Notes under the pieces: generated by a model
What the model was told of the DNA's origin: nothing
The model's database searches: none
What the model saw: the letters and a program-made list of their open reading frames with translations, nothing else
Shown here: one piece after another, positions 10,460 to 21,767 of the stretch
Position numbering within the stretch: the stretch's first letter is position 1
How the letters are laid out: each line of letters begins with the position of its first letter
Translations under genes and position numbers: made by a program
Assembly: GCF_003576645.1 (NCBI RefSeq)
Contig: NC_044927.1
Location: 17,511,631 to 17,575,630 of the forward strand
Direction of reading: 5' to 3'
Source: Ipomoea triloba
Lineage: Eukaryota; Streptophyta; Magnoliopsida; Solanales; Convolvulaceae
DNA: 64,000 nt

Positions 10460-11927
10460 CTATCCTTCAAGGCACACAGATTTTGGGACCCGACCAAGCG
10501 TCCCATGAACTTTAGCTTCAAGGAATGCCCCAAGATGGGTAACATCCTTGAATACCCACAAAAATAAAGGAAGAATAAAATGCATGGTTGGAAGAATTCT
10601 ATACTCAAACACCCTCCTTAGCTCTTCTTCCCCTAAAGATTTTTTCATTCGTTTCAAACCATATCTCCTCACTCCCTTCTTCAATTTCGAGTGTGGTCAA
10701 CTCTCTCCACTCAACTTTTTCCATAAGATCGAACGTGAAAGACCTATCATTTCCCACCAGTTCTTCCTCATCACCACTCTATTTGATTAGAAAAATCACT
10801 CACACTCTCACACGAATAGAATGAAGCATCATCCCCTTCACTCACTAACTCATTCTCACCCAAGACAAATGATTCATCTTCAGAAAAGTTAAAGCGATCA
10901 TACTCATATTTAAACAAAAGAGAATCCTTACAAGTATTAATCAATATATCAAAATTTTCCATGGAATCATCCTCCCGAAATTTAAAACAATCATAATCAC
11001 ATATGATGGAAGTATTAAGGCAAAGGGAGCCATCCACAAGGGTGTTTTCAAAAAGAGCACAAGGATTATCAAGCATATTAGCGCAAGAAGGATTTGGAAT
11101 TTTACCATATTTCGGCTCTTCTTCTTCCCACACTACCTCGATGTCTTCATCCTCACTCTCCATCCCTACCTCCTTTTGATTTTCCAATTCGGAGATCGGA
11201 ATTTCTTCAAGCACCGAGGCATAACAATCCTCTATCATGGATAGCATCTTCGTTTCAACCTCTTCTAGTGGAAGTCCTTCCTCCCGGAGGGTAGCGAGAT
11301 AGTCCTTTAGTTCGCTCTTGATTTCGGCCTTTAGTTTAGCCGTATCCTCCTAGGCCATCCTCGTGAATTCATCAATTTTTGCTTTTAGGATTTCAATTTC
11401 ATCGGTGGCTGGTGGGGTAGAATTATAAGGATTGGTATGGGTATTATATGGAGAAAAGGGTAGTGTTTCATGGGAATAGGGTATGTAGTATTGTTTTCTA
11501 GATGAATTTATGATGGAGGTGGGTAGTAGGTGTTTAATTGGGAATTGGGGAATGAATTTGACTCGGGAGTGTAGCTTGGGTCAAGTTGTTGCATCATTTG
11601 CACAAGCTTACTCTCTATGTTTTGAGATATGTCCTTAGAGCTTAATGAGTCAATTTCATGAAAATTAGGTGATTGTGAAGGGTAATTTTCTTGGAAAAGT
11701 GGAGGTGGTGTTTCATATGGATGTGGGTGATGAGTTGGTGTATGGATTGGATAGTGATATGGAGGTGGTAAGTTGTATGTTGATGGAATTGGGTAATGGT
11801 ATGGAGGTGGGTAGTGGTATGTTGGTGGAGGGTAAGTATAATTGGAATGGGGGTAACATGGATATGGTTGGGGTTGAGGATTTGCATAGGATTGTCATCC
11901 ATGGTGTGGGTAACCATGGGGATTCAT
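10460..11927 (-). pseudogene. Gag-like N-terminal region and acidic ORF of Athila element 1
   Basis: An ATG at 11927-11925 (about 270 nt inside the primer site) starts a frame that meets TGA at 11897-11895 and then continues with a repetitive Pro/Tyr/His-rich stretch. The Gag start of element 2 has the same character. Downstream, 10771-11247 is an open 158-codon acidic segment (EDEDIEVVWEEEEPKYGK), and 10460-10684 encodes LGAFLEAKVHGTLGRVPK. I recognise no capsid, zinc knuckle or protease. It is best read as a decayed non-autonomous gag region; the acidic part is unidentified. Confidence 0.4.
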
Positions 11928-12175
11928 TTTAGCACTTAGTGGCAAGCTTAAGTTGATTTGATAGAGAAAATTTCCTGCACAATAGCTTAGCCAACAACAA
12001 ATATTTTGCAACTAAAAGTAGTTGCAAGTGAGTAGCAAGATATTCAAAGATAGTATACTCACTTTCTCAAATTAAGTAACAAAAACAAGAAAATAAAACA
12101 AACAAAAAGAAAGCAATTCAAGAACTCTTAAAATTCTACTTCAAAGATGTCAACACAATTCGAAACCGTTTGCCA

Positions 12176-12193
12176 TCCCCGGCAACGGCGCCA
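12176..12193 (-). other. Primer binding site (tRNA-Asp) of Athila element 1
   Basis: The minus strand reads TGGCGCCGTTGCCGGGGA, an exact complement of the plant tRNA-Asp(GUC) 3' end including CCA. Four bases separate it from the LTR edge at 12198. This fixes element orientation. Confidence 0.85.
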
Positions 12194-12197
12194 TTTT

Positions 12198-13477
12198 TGA
12201 ACGATGTTTGTATGGGTGAGGTGAATGTGAAGGTGGTAAAACGAAGAGTCATGACTCCCCGAGTGTCGTGTCTCTCAAGGATGGCGAATGGGAACCGAAT
12301 AGGTGTGTTGGCATCTAAGAGGTTGAAAGGAAAGAGTTACGGGACTTGCTAGGTTTGGAAGGCATTTGTAGGGAAGTAGAAAGGTTGGTAGTGGTTGTGT
12401 AAAATAAATAAAAGTAAAGTGGATATTGGGGCTTTAGGCTTCTCTATGTGGTCTATCTTTGGATGGGTTTGCGAGCACGAGATGTGGAATAGACTAGGGA
12501 GTTCGTGGCACATCACCAAGTGGCGTCACACTTTAGACTCCCACATCCTCATTCGGTTGGGGCATTTCATCGAACACTTTGTCTACCACTCTTCTCGGAT
12601 CTTGTCCTTTCGGACTAAGAGCGGAGATGTGGGTGAGTTAGACTCGTGAGTAGCCGCTATCGCGCACACACTCACTTCCTTTGGGTTTGCTACCTAATGT
12701 GGCCACAAAAGGCACAAAACTTGAAGAACATCATCCACACAAGTTCATCATCTAACAACCAAGCAACTCACAATTTAAAGCAATAATATTAAACATCCAC
12801 ATAGATTAACCTTGGGGCCACCAATCCCCTATATAATCTACTCTATCAAAGTAAAGAAACAAGAAAAAGAAAGGAAATCTCAAAGAAACAAGTATTGAAT
12901 TAGAAATTGGAGAGAATATATAGTTACCACCCTTAGAAAGGGGATCTTTACAATCTTGATCTTGAAATCCCTATCTTCAATCTTGCCCTTGGATCTAATC
13001 TAAACTATATGAGAAAGGAATTTTCCCCCAAGAGGGGAGAAAACCCTCTAGATCTATTCTACCCTATTCTATGATTTTTCAGATCTATTTTTCCTTCTCT
13101 TTTTTGGTTTAGGGCAAGAGGGGCTTATATGGGTGACAAAAGGGAACAAAATTCCCAAAATGGCCCTTGGCCCGACCAAGCCTGCTTCCACGCGTGGTGG
13201 TGGGCGTGGGAGCTCACTGGAATTATTCCACGCCCAGCCACACCGTGTGAGGCTGCGTGGGACGATACTGCATTGCGGCTTGTTTGTCTTTTGCTCTATT
13301 TTAGCCTCAAATCCCTCTCCAACCTGTAAAATATCTCCGAACTCTTTCTAGGAATGTTGTTAGAAGATTTTGATCACATCTGAGCTAAAATGCATGCAAT
13401 CGTTGTAATCGGATGTCAAAACATTCACTTTTAATCCAATTAAGACCCTTTTTAAGTGCTATTGTTTGTGCTTATCA
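12198..13477 (-). repeat. Right (5') LTR of Athila element 1
   Basis: The boundary beside the primer site reads TGAACGATG. The outer end is placed at the CTTATCA ending 13477, giving 1280 bp with TG...CA ends. Positions 12211-13138 are duplicated at 5373-6300. It is moderately similar to the element 2 LTR (shared ggtggtaaaacgaagagtcatga block and CACGCG module). The outer boundary is an inference from the CA end and comparison with element 2. Confidence 0.7.
13184..13265. repeat. Palindromic CACGCG module, copy 2 (in LTR of element 1)
   Basis: The copy reads ccacgcgtggtggtgggcgt, then gagctcactggaattattcc and ccacgccc...gtgtgaggctgcgtgg. The left half of this module was removed from the other LTR by the truncation at 6300. 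Confidence 0.65.
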
Positions 13478-13952
13478 ACGGGTTCGTCGAGTCTAACCAA
13501 AAGCACACTAAACGGAACTAAGACACAATAATTTGGCTAACGGCGAATGGCTAAGATAGGGAAAATTTAGGCTGGAATGTGTTGTTCGATTGTGACTCAA
13601 AAGGAAAACAAATAAGGCCCTACGTACTAACAAGAATTGATGAACGATAGATGATAAATGTAAGAATAAAGCAAGTGATGAGAAAATTTCAAGACTTGTT
13701 GATAAACAAGTAACAAGTAACTAAGAACTTCAACAATTGATTTCCAACACTTTTCTTTTTTGTACTCTTTCTTTCTTTTCTTTTTTTGTTTTTTTTGAAT
13801 ATTTCCACTTTTGATTCTCTTTTTTTTTTTAATGCAACAATGAAGGATAAAACAGATTTAGCACCAATGAAACAGAACACAGTTTCTGGCAGAAAATGAC
13901 AAAATCTGGACGTAACTTCAACGAATTTCTGGGAACAATTGGTAACGAATTT
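13478..13952. other. Spacer between the two Athila elements
   Basis: It contains poly-T and T/C-rich runs (13755-13830) and no ORF I can support. It is contiguous, across the element 2 insertion, with 23085 onward. The original identity is not recognised. Confidence 0.5.
13948..13952. repeat. Target-site duplication, left copy (element 2)
   Basis: AATTT directly precedes the LTR TG and is repeated at 23085-23089 directly after the other LTR CA. Confidence 0.85.
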
Positions 13953-15272
13953 TGATGTTGTATATAAGGTGTGAGTGAATGTGGAGGGTGGTAAAACGAA
14001 GAGTCATGAACTCCCCGAGTGTCGTGTCTCTCGCGGATGGCAAATTGGAGAATATACGGGTTTCCTATCTTGAGTTGTTTGGATATAACACGAAAGTTGA
14101 ACATTTAGAGGTTGATGAATTGAAATATCAAGGGTGTAAAGATTGATAAGATTTAAGGTAAGTAAATGTAAAGAAAAGTGGATGGGGGCTAGAGTATCGT
14201 GGAGATTGGTTCGAGGCGTAAAGTAGAGTATTGATTTCCATTGAGTCATGGTTGAAGGAGCTTGGAACATTGTCCTTAGTGACGTCACACTCAACCTCCC
14301 AATCCTCAGTCGGTTGGGGAATTTTGTCAAACACTTTGTCTACAAGTTCCTTCCGGATCTCATCTTCTCAGATTGAGAGTGGGAGATGTGGGTAATGGGC
14401 TACATCTCTTTGCGATATCTCGCCAAAGAGATTATCCTATACTCTTGAAGAGATCGGGGCCCTCGATCTAACAAGATCATACAAAACATACACACAATTT
14501 CAACATTCCCTAAAGAAATCAAACTCATTCATCAAATTAGATCATGAATACCAAATCTCCATTCTACCTAGCCCCTATCCTAGGGATTAGCCCTTCATAG
14601 GCCTTAACAACATCATCTCATTCAAATAGAAAAGCATATTTACAATATCAAGATAAAAAGCAAATAACTTTAAGGAAAAGGAAAAGCAAGAGAAATCCAA
14701 AGAGAAAGCAAGTTTTAATGAAATAGTTTACCCAAAGGATCTCAAGGCTATGGAGATCCAAGTTCTCTTCTCCAAGGAGCTCTCCCTCCTCTTCCTAATC
14801 CTATCTAACCCTAACCTAAAGTGAGAAGTGAAAAATTGACAAAAGACTCCTTCCTCCTAGCTGAAATGTCCCTTAAATACTAAAACATCGCGCAGGATTC
14901 TGGTGCCTGTCCACGCCTGCTCACACGCGTGTGGACTGGCGTGGACGGTTACTGGAATAATTCCACGCCAGCTCACACGCGTGGTGGTGCTCGTGGGCGC
15001 GGGTTCTTCCGTTTTCGTCTTCTTTGTTGTTTTCGGTTTGGTCTTTGCGTGTCCCCCTGTGGATTGGTTCTTCTTTTCCTTGGTTTATGCTCTCTTTGTT
15101 TGATCTCAGCCTTCATTCCTGTGGGAATCCTTCAAAACATTCCATACAAAACTCATTTCCAATTTGTTAGTAAAATAACACGAAAATGCATAATTGCATT
15201 CTCTAAGACTTTGTTTTGGCAAGAAATCAACTTAATTAGTTCTAGATAATTAGGTACTTTTGGCGTCTATCA
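13953..15272 (-). repeat. 3' LTR of Athila element 2
   Basis: 1320 bp, TGAT...ATCA ends, nearly identical to 21768-23084 with a few substitutions and small indels. It carries a CACGCG module at 14905-15000. Confidence 0.9.
14905..15000. repeat. Palindromic CACGCG module, copy 3 (LTR of element 2)
   Basis: Two stem-loops, ccacgc-...cacacgcgtgtg...-gcgtgg and ccacgcc-...cacacgcgtggtgg, are separated by ttactggaataatt. The same copy is in the other LTR at 22718-22807. Confidence 0.7.
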
Positions 15273-16772
15273 AAGTTTCCACACTTTAGATTGCTCGTCC
15301 ACGAGCAAATTATACATTCAAAGCTTTCTCGTTTAGATGCCAAAAAGTATCTAAGCTAAAGATATGCTCAATGATAAACATTCATTCAAAACACAATCTA
15401 CCAGGAGATGTGAAATCCTTCACAATATCTTCAAGGAATGATAAAAATGTGCCATACACTGCTATGAATATTCAAACAAAGCAAAACCCCTGTTGGTTGC
15501 AATTTGGACAGTTAAGAAGTTTTCACAATGTCAAGCATGCAGTCCAAAATTTCATTCACCTCTTATTGTGCGAAGGCCTTAAGCTGATCCCCCTAGTGGG
15601 AACGATGTACAAAACCTAATCAATCGGCCTCCCTTATCGCCAAAGCCCAACATAAAAGTAAGTGAAAATAGATCCATGGGCCTCTCTCCGCCAGTGGCTT
15701 GGGCGGTAACTCATTCTTCTCACTTCCTAGGGTAACATCATCAAGCGACCCGACTTCACATGGAGCTCCATGCTTTTTCGAAGACAGTGCAATGGGTGCT
15801 TGAACCCTAGCGAAGCGGCTTTCCTCATCTCAATTTTCTCATCTCCTAGGGCCATTTTATTGTGAGCAACCGACTCCAGATATAACATTTATGTATTTTG
15901 AAGACTATGGTTGCTCACCACCTAGCGAGATGGCTTTCCTCGTATCTTATCTCGAGGATTAGCCTTTTTGCCTTTTCTACTCTTTTCTCCGAACAACCCC
16001 TCATGCCTTTTCTTTGGGAAAAGGGATATTTCACTTAATGCTCAACAGAAAGCTCTCCTTTTGCCCCATGTTCTATTCTATGATTATTCAATTCCGGGCT
16101 TCGCTTAACTTATCTTTCTAAAATTAGGGGTTGCACACTCCCACTTCGAGAGATCCTTAACTAAGGTCTTTACAAAATAAGAGGCGAATACCAAACAAGC
16201 ATGCAAATTTTCAAATTTTAAAGGTCAAGATAGGGGTACTTCCAAGGTTATTAGAAGAGCAAACTTTTTGGCACAGATTTAGCATTCTCCAAAGATAGAA
16301 TGAATAACAACACATACTTGTGGCTTGATTATCTTTCAAATAAACGAGATAGAGCTTTGTTTAAGAAATATTTTCATTTTAAGCACAGCTCTTTCCACAC
16401 TTTAGATCCAACATCGTCCTCGATGTTGACTTATAATATAACGAAACGAAGAAACAACAAAACATGCATTTTTCCACACTTTAAAATGATAACATGAGGT
16501 TCACATAATAAATAGACGAGGGATAAGAGGTAAAGAACCTAGTAAGCATCCCACGTCATACCGCTCATAATGCTTGGATAGATGATTCTCATGTTTTTGC
16601 AACGAGATCTGCATGGAAATATAGAATCTACAAAAATAGGGAATTTCAACTTGGAGGGTTATTTGACAGAATAAAGTAAAGATGATAATAAAGCAAAGTA
16701 AATAACGGGTTGCCTCCCGATCAGCGCTACGTTTAACGTCTTTAGCCCGACGATAATGACATGAGGATCTTG
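15273..16772 (-). other. 3' non-coding region of Athila element 2
   Basis: No gene. It starts beside the LTR with a purine-rich minus-strand tract (AAAGTGTGGAAACTT) that could serve as the polypurine tract. It shares several blocks with 6301-7872 of element 1. Near 16711 it has the cctcccgatcagcgctacg / GTTTAACGTC motif that follows the coding region in these elements. Confidence 0.6.
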
Positions 16773-17579
16773 TTACTCAGCATCCCAGGGTACTAGCCTG
16801 CAACACTGAACTATTCCCTGCGCATTTTCCATCCCATAGTATTTCTTGACTTGGTGGCCATTTACTTTGAAAATTCCTTTCTCGGGATGCATGATCTCTA
16901 AAGTTCCGTAAGGAAAAACCTTTGTAACAATATATGGCCCCGTCCATCGCGATTTAATCTTTCTAGGAAATAGTCGCAGTCTGGAATTGAATAACAACAC
17001 CTTATCTCCTTCAGTGAATTCTTTGTTCTTCCTGATGTGCATGTCGTGGTAAAACTTGGATCGTTCCTTGTAAGATCTGGATGTCTCATAGGCAAGCAAA
17101 CGCCATTCTTCCAATTCATTCAGTTGAAACATCCTCTCCTATCCAGCTATGGTTAAATCCTCATTCAGCTTTTTGATGGCCCAATACGTCTTATGCTCGA
17201 TTTCAACTGGAAGGTGACATGCTTTGCCATATACCAATCTGTATGGAGTAGTCCCTATCGGCGTCTTATAAGCAGTCCGGAAAGCCCATAGCGCGTCGCT
17301 AAGCTTGTCAATCCAATCCTTTCTATGCCGAGCCACTGTCTTTTCCAATATGGCCTTGATATCTCTATTTGCATTCTCAACTTGCCCGGTAGTCTGAGGG
17401 TGATACGGGACTCCTCCCCGATGTTGTATGCCTTGCTTTTGAAGTAATCTCTGCATGGGCACATTTCGGAAGTGTGTTCCCCTATCGCTAATGACAATCC
17501 GTGGTACTCTAAACCTTGTGAATAATTTCTTTAGAAATCTTGTTACGCTCCTGGCATCATTGTTTCGAAGTGCTTCTGC
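16773..17579 (-). pseudogene. Integrase core (C-terminal half) and C-terminal domain, Athila element 2
   Basis: Frames 17139-17462 and 16773-17132 together give [18 protein letters not shown] (the integrase stretch with the catalytic Glu in GQVENANR), [19 protein letters not shown], then RLRLFPRKIKSRWTGPYIV and the end of the polyprotein at WDAE. These are the second half of the rve domain and the basic C-terminal region of Ty3/gypsy integrase. A stop at about 17139 interrupts the frame, and the link to the upstream integrase segment (ending near 17580) is broken by another stop. Confidence 0.85.
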
Positions 17580-18706
17580 TTAAACCCACTTTGATACGTA
17601 ATCCACTGCTATAAGGATATATTTGAAACCTTTGGAATCCGGAAATGGTCCTGCAAAGTCTAATCCCCATATATCAAAGATTTCGCATGCCAATATGTAG
17701 TTCTGTGGCATCTCATCTCTCCCAGTGATGTTCCCAGTCCGTTGACATCTGTCACAATTTCTTACGCAAATTTGAGAGTCCCGAAATATTGAGGGCCAAT
17801 AGAATCCTGCTTCAAGTGCTCTCATTGCAGTTCTGTTTGCCGAGTGATGGCCCATTCGGTGGCACTCTCCCAGAATTTCATGCCCTTCAGCCTCTGTTAC
17901 ACAATGTCGAATTATTTGATCAGCACACACTTTGAAGAGATACGACTCGTCCCAGAAATAAAATCGAGATTCTGCCCTTAATTTTCTCCTGGCATGTGTA
18001 TCCAAGAACTCTGGTAGTTCTCCCCCGACCAGGTAGTTGGCCAGATCAGCGTTCCAAGGTGTGAGATAGAAACGCATCAATTTTTCCTCAGGTAAATACT
18101 CATTCACGTCTCCAGTCATATCTTGTCCCTTTTCATTCTCTAACCTTGACAAATGATCTGCTGCACTATTTTCAACTCCTTTTCGGTCCACAATGGTCAA
18201 GTCAAATTCTTGCAATAACAGAATCCATCTAATCAGTCTTGGCTTTGCTTCAGGTTTAGACATAAGAAATCTGATAACCGCATGATCAGTATGAATATCA
18301 CCTTTGACATTAAGAGATATGATCTGAATTTATCCAAAGCAAACACTATTGCAAATAATTCTTTCTTGGTCGTGGTGTAGGCTTGTTGTGGTTTTGTCAA
18401 CATTCGACTAGCACAGGCAATAGGCTGAAATTTCTTGTCATTTTTCTGCCCTAGCACAACTCCAACTGCAAAATTGCTCGCGTCGCACATTAGCTCAAAA
18501 GGTTGATCACATTTTGGTCCTACAAGAATTGGAGTACGTACCATGGCATCCTTTAAATTCTGAAATGCTTTCATTGCATCCTCATTTAGTTCAAATATGG
18601 CATCTTTTTCCAACAGTTTAGTCAACGGTCTAGCGATTTTCGAGAAGTCCTTTATAAATCTTCTGTAGAATCCCACATGTCCTGGGAAACTTCTCAGGGA
18701 TGTCAC
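17580..18706 (-). pseudogene. RNase H, zinc-binding and first half of integrase, Athila element 2
   Basis: Frame 18233-18706 encodes VGFYRRFIKDFSKIARPL and then the RNase H motif FELMCDASNFAVG with [21 protein letters not shown] frameshift near 18250 leads to the frame ending at 17580 with a [14 protein letters not shown] segment, the integrase HHCC zinc finger ([12 protein letters not shown] ... [13 protein letters not shown]) and the core start [15 protein letters not shown] with catalytic Asp. The final TAA after VSKWV truncates it. Two frames are needed, so no enzyme can be made. Confidence 0.85.
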
Positions 18707-18763
18707 ATTGTGCGGTGGTGGCAGAGTTTCAATAATTGCTGTCTTAGCTCTGTCAACCTCAAT

Positions 18764-19498
18764 TCATTTTTTCGAAATTTTATGTCCAAGCACAATTCCT
18801 TCCGTGACCATGTAGTAACATTTCTCCCATGATAATGCTAAATTTATCTGCTGGCACCGTTCTAAAACCTTCTCCAGATTTCCAAAGCATTCTTCGAAAG
18901 TTTCTCCAAAAATTGTGAAGTCGTCCATGAAAACTTCCATAAAATTACCAATGAAATCTTCAAAAATAGCCAACATGCAGTGCATGAAGGTAGCAGGGGC
19001 GTTACAGAGACCAAATGGCATCCTCTATAAGCAAACGTACCAAACGGACAAGTGAATGTTGTTTTCTCTTGATCCTCCAAGGCTACTGGAATTTGAAAGT
19101 ATCCACTCATTCCGTCCAAGAAACAGTAGTAACCGTATCCGCTTACTTTCTACAAAGGGTAATGGAAAGTGGTCTTTACGAGTGGCTTCGTTGAGCTTCC
19201 TATAATCAATACAGATTCTCCATCCAGTTATCTTTCTTGTGGGAATCAATTCCTTGTTATCATTTCCAGTGATTGTGATTCCACCTTTCTTGGGCACTAC
19301 ATGAGTCGGGCTGACCCATGCGCTGTCCGAAATAGGGTAAATCATTCCGACATCCATAAGTTTGATCACCTCGTTTTTCACGACTTCAAATGTGTTTGGG
19401 TTAAGTCGACGCTGCGGTTGTGCTACAGGTTTGGATCCTTCTTCCAATAGAATTTTATGTGTGCAAATGGCCGGATTAATCCCTTTCAAATCAGTCAT
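18764..19498 (-). pseudogene. Reverse transcriptase, Athila element 2
   Basis: Three overlapping frames cover RT. 19025-19498 carries the N-terminal part with GWRICIDYRKLNEATRKDHF. A shift leads to MDGMSGYFQIPVALEDQEKT and CPFGTFAYRG; another shift leads to MPFGLCNAPATF and the active-site box VFMDDFTIFG (Asp-Asp present; Phe in place of Tyr as in other Athila elements). The last frame stops after GHKISKK, just before the thumb/RNase H connection. At least two frameshifts and one stop make it inactive. Confidence 0.88.
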
Positions 19499-19501
19499 CC
19501 T

Positions 19502-21544
19502 CTAACCAATTGCTTCCTTGTTTTTCTTCAGCACTGCTATCAGTTGTTCTTTCTGTTTATCCGAAAGATCTGTAGCGATGACAACTGGCAACTCCTTCCC
19601 CGATCCTAGGTAAGCATACTCAAGGTGTGCAGGTAAAGGTTTCAACTCTCCTTCCTGTATTATCTCGCCGTCCTCCTTTCTTTTCTCATTTCCATCATCA
19701 AATTCCTCCCCAAATTCATCAAATTCATCCCCATCATTTCCAACCGTTTCCTCCGAGACTTCACCAACAGAGTTTATATTTTCAACGAATTCAGAAGCAC
19801 AATCATTATCAAGTAAATTAAAACGATCAACCTCTCGGTGTAAAGCAATATGTAAAGTGTTAAGCTCATGGTCAAAAGTATTTTCATTACAATTCTTAGC
19901 CCCTATGGGATATTCCCAATTAAAATCATGTCTCTTGGCTTTGGGTACTTCGCATAGATAGTCTATTTCATCATGCACATAGTCGACGAAAAAGCATTCA
20001 TCCACCTCTAGAGGATATTTCATAATTTTGGTTACGTCAAAGCTGGCGGACTCGTCTCCCACACGGATAACGAGTTTGCCTTCCCCCACATCTATCAAAG
20101 CTCTAGCGGTCGCCAAAAAGGGTCTGCCCAAGATGAGAGGGATCTCCACATCTGGGTCCATATCTAAAATCACAAAGTCCACTGGAAAAATGAACTTATC
20201 GACTCGGACCAAAACATCTTCCACTATACCCCTAGGGTATTTGGTGGATCGGTCAGCTAATTGAATGCACATGCGTGTAGGCTTAAGAGTACCTAAATTC
20301 AATTTTTGATATAGTGCAAAGGGCATCAAATTAATGCTAGCACCTAGGTCTACCAAGGCTCTATTAAAAGTAGTGCCCCCTATATTACAAGGTATAGTGA
20401 AGCTTCCCGGATCTTTTAACTTCCGGGGCACATCCTTATGTAATATAGCAGAACATTCTTCTCCTAACACAACAGTAGCGGTTTCAGCCAATCTCTTTTT
20501 GTTAGATAAAAGATCTTTAAGGAATTTGGCATACTTCGGCATTTCTCCTAGTGCGTCAATGAATGGCATGTCAATGTGTAGTTGGCGTAGCATTTGTAAG
20601 AACTTATCATACTTGGCGTTGTCGATGTCAGTGCGGAATCTTTGAGAAAATGGAAGTTTTCCTTTCGGCACGGGTGGTGGCTCTTGCATGACTTCTTTTC
20701 CTTTTCGAGAGGGTTGTGGTTGTATGTCTTCCCTTCTGAATTCTTCTTCGAGTGCTTGTTCAACTTGCGTCGAGTTGGAAGTCTCATCATTGTCCATCCT
20801 TGGTTCTTCTGTCGGAACAGATTGTGGCGGAGGTGGAACAACTTCTGGAAGTGTTCTTCCGCTTCTTAGTGTTACTGCGTTCACATCCATTTCTCCCTGG
20901 ACTTCGATCATTTCCATTATCTTTGCGAGTGTGCTCTCAACCGTTTGGAGTGGTGAGAGTGTTTCGTGGCGAAACTCTTGAATTTCTCCCAGCATCTCTT
21001 TAGTGATGGTTTCTTTGAGTTTAGCATTCTCCTCCCTCGTTTCTCGTATAAAATCATTTAAGCGTTGTTTAAGGGTGGTTTGGTTGTTTTCAGGCGAAAG
21101 AGGCGGTTCTGGGAAAGTAGAAGAATAAGCACATGTGTCGGCTCTGTCCACGTCGTCAACACGCGTGTGACTCGGCGTGGAATTGTTCCAGTGAGCTCCC
21201 ACGCCGACACACACGCGTGTGGCTCGCGTGGATGGGTCACTGTTCGCAAAATTTTCAGAATTTGGATGTTTAGGCTCGTCAAAGTGCGTTGGAGGGTAAT
21301 ATGGAGGCGTCTCATGAGTAGGATATCTTTGGGGTTGAAAATGCTGTGTTACGTAAGCTTGTTCATGATAATAGATTGGTGGCGGAGGTATTGGATATGG
21401 AAAAGATGGTGGGTAAGGAAAAGGGTAATTATGATAGTATTGAGGCGGTGGATATGGTGGTTGGGATGGTCAAGAATAGTAAGGATTTCTTCCGTATGGT
21501 ATATAACTATGGTAAGTTCGATCATCAGGTGGAGGTGGATCCAT
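19502..21544 (-). pseudogene. Gag/protease polyprotein of Athila element 2
   Basis: From ATG 21544-21542 the frame encodes MDPPPPDDRTYHSY, hits TGA at codon 25 (21472-21470), then stays open to 19502. The N-terminal part is Pro/Tyr-rich, passes in frame through a CACGCG module (about residues 100-130), and then a coiled coil (KETITKEMLGEIQEFRHE), NAVTLRSGRTLP, and the aspartic protease with FNRALVDLGASINLMP (DLGAS, typical of Athila) and IPLILGRPFLATAR. I find no capsid (retrotransposon gag) domain or CCHC knuckle between the Pro/Tyr region and the coiled coil, so Gag seems internally deleted. The tail is acidic (HDFNWEYPIGAK, NTFDHELN) up to the link with RT. Confidence 0.8.
21146..21235. 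repeat. Palindromic CACGCG module, copy 4 (inside the Gag frame)
   Basis: It holds two CACGCGTGTG palindromes bracketed by ccacg/cgtgg pairs, with a middle ggaattgttccagtgagctc that is the reverse complement of the LTR version. It is translated in frame as part of Gag. Confidence 0.7.
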
Positions 21545-21746
21545 GATTGCGTCTCAAAAGTCCTGCAATCAAATTTTCAGACAAAGAATCGGAGCACAAG
21601 AGGTAGCTCCTTTCACATATTAGCGCAAGTGGTGTATAGTTGGGTGCGAAAGTGTAAACAGCAATAAAACAAAACAAAAGAAAAACGAAATAAGCAAGTT
21701 ATCCAAATGATTCAAGATAGTAAAACTTTAAATTCACCGTTTGCCA

Positions 21747-21764
21747 TCCCCGACAACGGCGCCA
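21747..21764 (-). other. Primer binding site of Athila element 2 (tRNA-Asp type)
   Basis: The minus strand reads TGGCGCCGTTGTCGGGGA, matching the tRNA-Asp 3' end at 17 of 18 positions. It lies 3 bp from the LTR edge at 21768. Confidence 0.85.
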
Positions 21765-21767
21765 TTT

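Larger units (their letters stand above)
5373..13477 (-). mobile_element. Athila-type Ty3/gypsy element 1, pol-less
   Basis: Two direct repeats (5373-6300 and 12211-13138, each 928 bp and nearly identical) bracket about 5.9 kb. An 18-nt site complementary to the tRNA-Asp 3' end lies beside the right repeat, so the element runs right to left. The right LTR is longer (12198-13477, TGAACGATG to CTTATCA); the left one is shortened at both edges. Inside are a Pro/Tyr-rich gag-like start, an acidic frame, and an ATHILA-family ORF, all with stops. I see no protease, RT, RNase H or integrase. The sequence is related to element 2 (13953-23084) but is a distinct subfamily. Confidence 0.75.

Noticed and set aside
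21065..21667. 200-codon plus-strand frame opposite Gag of Athila element 2
   Set aside because: Antisense shadow of the Pro/Tyr-rich gag segment; Trp/Arg-rich as expected from the complement.
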